A stretch of 6,703 bases of DNA, from contig JABISU010000103.1 of NCBI GenBank assembly GCA_018700255.1, forward strand, positions 1-6,703, written 5' to 3'. Source of the stretch: Flavobacteriales bacterium (GTDB taxonomy: Bacteria > Bacteroidota > Bacteroidia > Flavobacteriales > UA16). A program made the translations under genes and the position numbers. The notes beneath the pieces are model-generated. The model had not been told where the DNA came from. It made no database searches and worked only from the letters and a program-made list of their open reading frames with translations. Shown piece after piece: positions 5,470 through 6,703 of this stretch. How positions within the stretch are numbered: the first letter of the stretch is position 1; each line of letters begins with the position of its first letter.

Positions 5470-6342
5470 ATGAGAGATATCACTTACATAGATAAATTTC
5501 GTGAAGGATTGCAAAATTTTCACAAGTCTTCAGATGTGGGCATAATGGGGATTTTAAATGTTACACCGGATTCGTTTTATGACGGTGGAGTCAACTTATC
5601 CGTCGATGCAGCTATCGCTTCTGGCCTGAAAATGAAAAGAGACGGTGCTGATATTATCGACATAGGTGGGGCATCTTCTCGTCCGGGCTCACAGTCAATA
5701 AATGCTTCTGAAGAGTGGGCTAGAGTCGAGCCAGTTATACATGGACTATTAGACTCGGCCCCAGAAATGAATATCAGTATTGACACTTATAGAGCTGAAG
5801 TAGCCCGCAAAGCCGTAGAAGCTGGTGCTGTACTTATTAATGACATCTCAGCAGGTTCATTAGACCCCGAATTACTTTACGCAGCAGGTGAAGCTGACGT
5901 GCCATACGTTCTTATGCACATGAGGGGTCGACCTGACAACATGCAGATTGACCCTAGTTATAGAGATGTCGTGAGTGAAGTCAAGGAGTGGTTTAAACTG
6001 AAGATTGCTGAATTATCAGAAGCGGGTGTGAATGATGTGATTATAGATCCTGGATTTGGATTCGGAAAAAGACAAGAAGACAACTATGCGCTTTTAAATA
6101 ATCTGAGTGAGTTTTCGGAATTAGATCTCCCTATTCTAGTAGGGATTAGCAGAAAGTCAATGATATACAATGCTCTTGATTGTAAGCCATCAGAAGCGCT
6201 TAATGGAACTACGGTGAATCATGCTTGGGCCTTAGAAAGAGGCGCCTCCCTCCTGCGTGTTCATGATATTCGAGAGGCTCGTGAAGTAGTGGTACTTCAT
6301 CACCATCTTTGTAACGTGAAATCTATAGAAAAAGAAAAGTGA
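5470..6342 (+). CDS. folP: Dihydropteroate synthase
   Basis: The product condenses 6-hydroxymethyl-7,8-dihydropterin pyrophosphate with p-aminobenzoate to give dihydropteroate, the sulfonamide-sensitive step of folate synthesis in the cytoplasm. Counted from the ATG at 5470 (290 residues), the family motifs appear in order: GILNVTPDSF (27-36), with N30 near the pyrophosphate/metal site; IDIGGASSRPG (63-73), the mobile loop 2; SIDTYRAEVA and LINDIS in the barrel; DPGFGFGK (193-200); GISRKS (225-230), with pterin-contacting K229; and LRVHDI near the end, with R263 and H265. A TTG at 5446 would add eight residues. I prefer the ATG because it leaves about 25 residues before the first motif, close to relatives, and keeps the palindrome outside the gene. 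Loop 2 has A68 and S70 where the classical form is GGESTRPG. The stop overlaps the cdaA start by 4 bp, suggesting coupled translation. The gene is divergent from DUF1599. Confidence 0.95.
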   Translation: MRDITYIDKFREGLQNFHKSSDVGIMGILNVTPDSFYDGGVNLSVDAAIASGLKMKRDGADIIDIGGASSRPGSQSINASEEWARVEPVIHGLLDSAPEMNISIDTYRAEVARKAVEAGAVLINDISAGSLDPELLYAAGEADVPYVLMHMRGRPDNMQIDPSYRDVVSEVKEWFKLKIAELSEAGVNDVIIDPGFGFGKRQEDNYALLNNLSEFSELDLPILVGISRKSMIYNALDCKPSEALNGTTVNHAWALERGASLLRVHDIREAREVVVLHHHLCNVKSIEKEK

Positions 6343-6703
6343 ATTTCCTCCTCGAATATTGGGAAGCGGTATTTCCGTTGGTGCAATTTGGTGCACGCAT
6401 ACTTGATATAATTCTGGTGGCTGCTATTGTGCTTTGGCTTTATAGGCTGACAAAAGGGACTCAAGCTATACCAGTTTTCATGGGACTTCTAGCGATTTAC
6501 CTAATATGGAAAGTCGTATCTCTTGCGGGTTTACCTGTCCTAGCTGAACTTCTGGGGCAATTCATAGGGGTAGGAATTATTGCTGTAATCATAGTTTTCC
6601 AACAAGAACTACGTCAATTTCTATTCTCAATCGGAGATAGAGCGAATATTGACAAACCTAAAAAGTGGTTAAATAAAATAATTTCTATTCGACATGAAGA
6701 TCG
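6339..6703 (+). CDS. cdaA: Membrane diadenylate cyclase (CdaA), N-terminal part, truncated by the window edge
   Basis: The frame is open for 121 codons from a GTG at 6339 to the right edge. The GTGA sequence shares 4 bp with the folP TGA stop, and there is no in-frame ATG at the junction, so the GTG is the likely coupled start. Three membrane segments are visible (about 20-37, 43-60 and 67-87). They include the family blocks LTKGTQAIPVFMGLLAIYLI, then LLGQFIGVGIIAVIIVFQQELRQFL at about 71-95, which match the N-terminal three-helix module of CdaA. The catalytic DAC domain, with its DGA and RHR motifs, lies beyond the window, so activity cannot be checked. The family makes cyclic di-AMP from two ATP and controls potassium, osmotic and cell-wall homeostasis. 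The usual FQPE motif reads FQQE here (Q89 for proline). folP-cdaA adjacency is what I recall for Bacteroidota. Confidence 0.9.
   Translation, partial: MNFLLEYWEAVFPLVQFGARILDIILVAAIVLWLYRLTKGTQAIPVFMGLLAIYLIWKVVSLAGLPVLAELLGQFIGVGIIAVIIVFQQELRQFLFSIGDRANIDKPKKWLNKIISIRHED

Noticed and set aside
6378..6396. Direct repeat TTGGTGCA, twice in close succession.
   Set aside because: It lies inside the cdaA coding frame, is only 8 bases long and has no further copies nearby; coincidence is the simplest reading.
1..6703. Mobile elements, CRISPR arrays, tRNA/rRNA genes, riboswitches or a defence system.
   Set aside because: No terminal inverted repeats, transposase or integrase motifs, spaced repeats, tRNA-like folds or defence-protein motifs were seen; almost every base is assigned to a recognisable housekeeping-type gene.

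Overview
The window looks like a housekeeping region of a Bacteroidota chromosome, probably of the marine Flavobacteriales/Cryomorphaceae type. Three things suggest this: the block of a duplicated DUF1599 protein, a BT_3928-type DoxX protein and a divergent folP-cdaA pair; the lack of clear Shine-Dalgarno sequences, with A/T-rich leaders instead; and a TAnnTTTG-like promoter element. The assignment is by recalled gene content and protein style, not by a search. The DNA is moderately AT-rich and almost entirely coding. No stretch over 50 bases lacks a gene, and I saw no tRNA, rRNA, CRISPR array, insertion sequence or phage gene.

Layout, left to right. (1) Bases 1-1110, minus strand: the N-terminal 370 codons of a methylmalonyl-CoA mutase small subunit (mutA), cut by the left edge. 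(2) A 31-bp divergent gap, then two plus-strand genes: a HAD-IIIA phosphatase of the GmhB/HisB-N type (1142-1642) and a class-IV aminotransferase/aminodeoxychorismate lyase-like enzyme (1669-2514). (3) A tightly spaced minus-strand operon, read from right to left: DUF1599 (5422-4862), BT_3928/DoxX membrane protein (4846-3458) and a DppB/OppB-type ABC permease (3444-2488). Its last gene overlaps the aminotransferase tail to tail by 27 bp. (4) A 47-bp divergent intergenic region with a perfect 7+3+7 palindrome, then folP (dihydropteroate synthase, 5470-6342). folP overlaps by 4 bp the start of a membrane diadenylate cyclase gene (cdaA, 6339 to the right edge).

How the genes fit together. If the aminotransferase is PabC, its p-aminobenzoate product is the substrate of FolP, so two consecutive folate steps lie about 3 kb apart in separate transcription units. 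FolP and CdaA are probably translationally coupled. This joins folate synthesis to c-di-AMP signalling in one transcript, although a direct functional link is not shown. The BT_3928 protein appears to be a periplasm-facing redox-type membrane protein with a thioredoxin-like tail. The DUF1599 protein and the lone ABC permease are unexplained partners.

I did not find an obviously new multi-gene system. The most interesting points are the palindrome between DUF1599 and folP, the serine-for-cysteine replacement of the expected zinc site in the HAD phosphatase, the cysteine-rich loop plus CxxC-less thioredoxin-like domain in the BT_3928 protein, and the unexplained operon that holds it.
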